A DNA stretch of 64,000 nt from Zhengitettix transpicula (lineage: Eukaryota; Arthropoda; Insecta; Orthoptera; Tetrigidae): contig CM073593.1 in the NCBI GenBank assembly GCA_037074705.1, positions 61,049,501-61,113,500 of the forward strand, given 5' to 3'. This document shows, piece after piece, positions 59,415-64,000 of the stretch. Below the pieces are notes generated by a model. That model searched no databases. It saw nothing but the letters and a program-made list of their open reading frames with translations, and was not told where the DNA came from. Position numbers and translations under genes: made by a program. Each line of letters opens with the position of its first letter. The first letter of the stretch is position 1.

Positions 59415-62400
59415 GAAAGTTATTTTATTATATACAATTAAACAAGTATGGCGTAAAGTTGAACCTTTCTATCAGCGTTAAATGGATCTAAAACATTGAA
59501 ACGAATTTTTTCGAGTATTTTTAATTCATAAGAAATTGTTTAAAAATATATTATATACTATTAAGAATTTCTGGCGTAAATATGAACCTTTCTTTCTGCG
59601 TTAAATGGCCGATAATAATAAATAGAAATTTTCAAGTCCCATCAACTTGTAAGAAATTATATAGATTTTTAAGACTGGTAAAAACACTTCAGATATTATT
59701 TAAAAAATTATGGTAAACTATTAAATATATTTGGCGTAAATTTGAACCTTTCCTTCGGAGTTATATGGTCTAAAAGGTTAAACAGAAATATTTCAAGTCT
59801 TATCGACTCGTAAGAAATTAATTTAAACAAATTTATATGCTATTAAGTATTTCTGGCATCAATTTTAACGTTTCTTTCATCAGTAAATTACGTAAAATGT
59901 TAAATACAAATTTTCAAGTTCCATCAACTCGTAAAAAAATAATATAAAAAATTTTAATGTAAATTTGACGTTTTTTTTACGAGTTAAATTGTTGAAAAGG
60001 TTAAACAGCAAATTTTCAATTTTAATCGATTCGTAAAAAAAAATTTAATATATTCTAAAATATTAATTATTTCTGGCGTAAATTTTAACCTTTATTTCTG
60101 CGTTAAATATCCTAAAATGTTAAATAGAAATATTTCACGTCCATACAATACGATATAAATTATATAAAAAAATATTATGAACTATTATGGATGTCTCACC
60201 TAACGCATCTTAACGCGTTAAATTACCTGAAAGGTTAAACAGAGACATTTCTGCATTAAATGGCCGATAATAAAAAATAGAAATTTTTATGTCCCACCAA
60301 CTCGTAAGAAATTATATTAAAATATATTATTTACTCTTAGGCATTTATGGCGTAAATTTTATCTTTTTTTGTCACGATAAATAGTTAAAATGTTAAACTG
60401 ATACTTTTCAAGTTTTATTATTTCGTAAGAAATTATTTTTAAACCTATTATATACTATTAAGCATGTTTGGCGTAAATATGAACGTTTATTTCCTCATTA
60501 AATGGCCTAAAATATAAAATAGTAATTTTTAGGTGTCATGACTACGTCAGAAATTATATTATGTACTATTATGCATTTCTGGCGTTAATTTAATGTTTGT
60601 ATACGAGTTAATTGGTTAAAAAAGGTAAACAGAACCCTTCCTAGTTTAATCATCTCGTAATATTTTGTTTAAAAAAATATTATGTACTATTATGCATTTC
60701 TTGCATAAATTTGAAACTTTCTTTCAACGTTAAATGGCCGAAAAGGTTTAACAGAAAATTTTGAGTCAACCCAAATCGTAAAAATTATATTTAAAAAATA
60801 TTATTAACTATTATGAATTTCTAGTGTAAGTTTTAACGTATCTTTCAGCCATAAATGCCAACAAGGTTAATCAGAAACGTTCAACTCGTAATAAATTATA
60901 TAAAATAATATTATGTACTATTCGCATTTCTGGCGTAAATTTGAACCTTTCTTTGCTAGTGAAATGACGTTCAAGGTTAAACATAAACTTATTAAATTCG
61001 TTAAACACTTCATAAATTATTTAAAAAAGATGGTTTACTTTTAAATATTTTTTGCGTAATTTTAAATTTTTCCCCCGGTTTTAATAACGTAAAGCATTAT
61101 AAAGAGACTTTTCAAGTACTATTTACTCGTAACAAATTATTTAAAAACGTATTATGTACTATTAATCATGTATGGATTAAATTTGAACCTTCTTTACACG
61201 TTTAATAGCAAAAAAGATCAAACAGAATGTTTTTATTGTCCTATGAAATCGTAATAATTTATTTTAAAAACTTTCTGTACTATTATGCATTTCTCGCATA
61301 AATTTGAAACTTTATTCACGCGTTATATGGTCTAAAATGTTTAACAGAACTTTTTCGAGGTAAATAAAATATTAAAAATTTTATTTATAAAATATTATTA
61401 ACTATTACAAATTTCAGGTGTAAATTTGAACGTATCTTTCAGTGTTAAATGACGTTCACGGTTAAACCTAATCTTATTAAGACCGGTAAAATTATTTTTA
61501 AAAAATATGGTATACCAGTAAAAATGTCTTAATTTGAACTTTTTTGTCGCGATAAAAAGCCTAAAACGTTTAACTGATACATTTCAAGTTTTATTATTTC
61601 GTAAGAAATCATTTTGAAACATATTATGTACTATTAAGCATTTCTGGCGTAAATTTGATATTTTTCTCCCGGGTTTAATATCGTGAAAGATTAAACAGAC
61701 ACTTTTCAAGTAGTATATACACGTAAAAAAATATTTGAAAATATATTATGTAATATTAAGTATGTATAGCATAAATTATAACCTTTCTTTCAGCGTTAAA
61801 TGGCCTAAAATGTTAAACAGAAATTTTCAAGCCTCATTTAATAGTAATAATTTATTAAAAAAAATATTATGTACTATTATTCATTTCTCGCATAAATTTC
61901 TAAACTTTCTTTCCGCGTTAAATGGCTTGAAAAGTTTAACAGAAATTTTTCGAGTCAAATCAAATCGTAAAAATTATATTTATAAAAAATTATTAACTAT
62001 TAGAATTTCTAGTGTAAATTTGAACGTATCTTTCAGCCTTAAATGGCTACAAGATTAAACAGAAACTGTTTACGTCCCAAAAACTCGTAATATATTATAT
62101 AAAATAATATTATGTACTATTCGTCTTTTCTGGCGTAAACAGGAACCTTTCTTTGCTAGTGAAATGTTGCTCAAGGTTAAACATAAACTTATTTAGGCCG
62201 GTAAACACTTCATAAATTTTATAAAAAAGACGGTTTAATTTTAAATATTTCTTGTGCAATTAAATTTTTTTCCCGGTTTTAATAAAGTAAAAGACTATAA
62301 AGACACTTTTCAAGTTATATTTACTCGTACGAAATTATTTAAAAACATAATATGTACTATTAAGCATGCATGGCTTAAAATGTCCTATTAAATCTTAATA

Positions 62401-63790
62401 ATTTATTTAAAAAATTGTTTTAATTCCTCATTAAATGGTTTAAAATATGAAATTGTAATTTTCAAATCGTCAGAAATTTTATTAAATTGTATTATGTACT
62501 ATTAGTCATTCCTGGTTTTATTTAAAAGCGTAGTCAGCATCTTTTTAATTTTAATCGACTCGTAAAAATTATTTACAAAATATATTATATACTATTAAGC
62601 ATTTCTTGCGTTAATATGAACCTTTCTTTCTGCGTTAAATGGCAGAAAACGTTAAACAGGAACTTTCGAAGTACTATGACCTAGTAAGAAATTATAAAAA
62701 AAATATTGTTTTTTTAGGCATTTCTGTCGTAAATTTAAACCTTTTTTGTCGCGAAAAATGGCCTGAAAGATTAAACTGATACTTTTTTAAGTCTTATCAT
62801 TTCGTAATAAATTATTTTAAAAACATATTATGTAATATTAAGCATGTATTGCGCAAATTTGACCCTTTCTTTCCGTGTTAAATGGCCTAAACGGTTAAAC
62901 AACTCCAATCAACTCGTAAGAATGTATTTTTAAAAAATTATATATTGTTAATATTTCTGAGGTAAATTTTAACCTTTATTTATGCGCAAAATGGCCAAAA
63001 ATGTCGAACATAAACTTTCCAAGTCCCATCAACACTAAAAAAATTATTAAAAAATTATTATATAATATTACTGGCGAAATATTTAATTATTATTTCTGCG
63101 TTTAATAGCCTAAAAAGTTAAACAGAAACATTTCACTGCCCATCAACTCGTAAAAATTTAGTAAAAAAATATTATACAATATTAAGCATTTCTGGCGTAA
63201 ATTTAAACCTTTATTTCCGCGTTAAATGGCCTAAATAACCTAAAACTTTTCCAGTCCTATCAACTCTTAAGAAATTATTTTAAGAAATAATATATATACT
63301 AATATCATATCTGACGTAAATTTGAATATATCTTTCCGAGTTAAGTTACTTAAAAGTTTAAACTGAAACTTTTAAAGTCCTATTAGCTCTTAAGAAAAGT
63401 ATATAAAAATATATTATATAACATTAAGAATTTTTTTCTTAAATTTGAACCTTTCTTTCCGTGGTAAAAGTTCTAAAATGTAAAACAGAAAGTTTTCTAG
63501 TCCCATGAACTAGTAAGAAATTATTTTTTAAAATAATTGTACTCTATTAAGCGTATCTGACATAAATTGAACCTTTCTTTCCGGGTTATTTAAGAAATAT
63601 ACTTTATTATTTACAATTCAATATTTCTGGCGTTGTGAACCTTTCTTTCCGCTATTCATGACCTGAAATGTTAAATAGTAAGATGTCAAGTCGCATAAAG
63701 TCGTAATAGATTATTAAAAAAAAATATTTAATATATACCTTTCAGCATTTCATATGTAAATTAATTCCCCGGTAAATGGCATAAAATGGT
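59415..63790 (+). repeat. Diverged ~120-bp satellite array with ~1.2-kb higher-order period
   Basis: About 37 head-to-tail monomers of roughly 120 bp. Each contains variants of GGCGTAAATTTGAACCTTTC, TTAAATGGCCTAAAA, GTTAAACAGAAA, TTTTCAAGTCCCATCAACTC, GTAAGAAATTATTT and TATTATGTACTATTAAGCAT. Neighbouring monomers differ strongly, but variants recur at about 1.2 kb. A 'GTCGCGATAAA...AAACTGATAC' type is seen near 60,370, 61,545 and 62,745. A 'TTTGCTAGTGAAATG' type is seen near 60,955 and 62,150. The open frame 61,735-62,058 lies inside the array and is not a gene. Confidence 0.9.
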
Positions 63791-64000
63791 GGAAAACAAC
63801 GTAAAGGCTACACGCGCCTTCCTGGCTAAAGAATCGTGAAGTTTAAATTAATGTCGTAATAAATCCCAAGAAAACATATTTCCTCCGAAACACCTTTTAA
63901 ATTGCTGTTGTTTTGGAGTGAAAGTTACGGCACAATTCACCAAAAGCCGAGACAAAGTTATCACTTAGCACTCAACTTAATGTAGAGGTCTAAAGAAAAT
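63791..64000. other. Sequence after the satellite
   Basis: The monomer pattern stops at about 63,790. The remaining 210 bp are less AT-rich and not recognised. Confidence 0.5.

Noticed and set aside
61735..62058. 107-codon open frame
   Set aside because: It lies entirely inside the satellite array and is not conserved between monomers.
59415..63790. CRISPR-like spaced repeats
   Set aside because: The whole 120-bp unit is repeated with no unique spacers, and the DNA is eukaryotic. It is a satellite.

Overview
This is a window of AT-rich eukaryotic nuclear DNA, almost certainly from an arthropod and probably an insect. It holds a multi-exon gene with GT-AG introns, interspersed retroposons with target-site duplications, relics of mariner-like and piggyBac-like transposons, and a satellite array. 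There are no bacterial-type operons, ribosome binding sites or CRISPR arrays. The protein it encodes matches the insect neural-cadherin (CadN/CadN2) architecture step by step. The species cannot be fixed from the sequence.

Layout. (1) 1-9.7 kb is repeat-rich intergenic DNA, or a large intron, without genes. Two inverted copies of an LTR-like repeat (1-715 and 8535-9345) enclose a 33-bp minisatellite and a nested mobile element. (2) 9.7-13.16 kb holds only a decayed mariner-type transposase. (3) 13,160-43,292 (+) holds 22 exons of a neural cadherin. Together they encode 1,492 residues and a stop codon, with consistent phase at every junction. The 5' part of the gene lies before this window. 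Exon 1 is separated from exon 2 by a 16.6-kb intron full of SINE-like copies, inverted-repeat elements with hammerhead-ribozyme-like cores, and a possible pogo-type MITE. Exons 2-22 are compact (29,990-43,292). (4) 43.3-49 kb is the 3' UTR followed by intergenic DNA. (5) 49.2-56 kb is a cluster of mobile-element debris: an LTR-like stretch, tandem non-autonomous elements, a tRNA-like head next to GC-rich sequence, three abutting SINE-like copies in alternating orientation, and a piggyBac-like relic. (6) 56-59.4 kb has no recognised feature. (7) 59.4-63.8 kb is a diverged satellite with a period of about 120 bp and a visible higher-order period of about 1.2 kb.

Gene logic. The product is a single-pass adhesion receptor. 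In order it has the end of one cadherin repeat, four complete cadherin repeats, the membrane-proximal domain typical of non-chordate classic cadherins, an EGF / laminin-G / EGF / laminin-G / cysteine-rich EGF series, one transmembrane helix, and a cytoplasmic tail with the beta-catenin-binding core. The tail departs from the strongly conserved CadN tail, so a CadN2-like paralogue is more likely than CadN itself.

The points most worth a second look are the CpG-poor block that begins just before exon 2 and excludes the GC-rich exon 1, the higher-order satellite, and the recurring hammerhead-like motifs.
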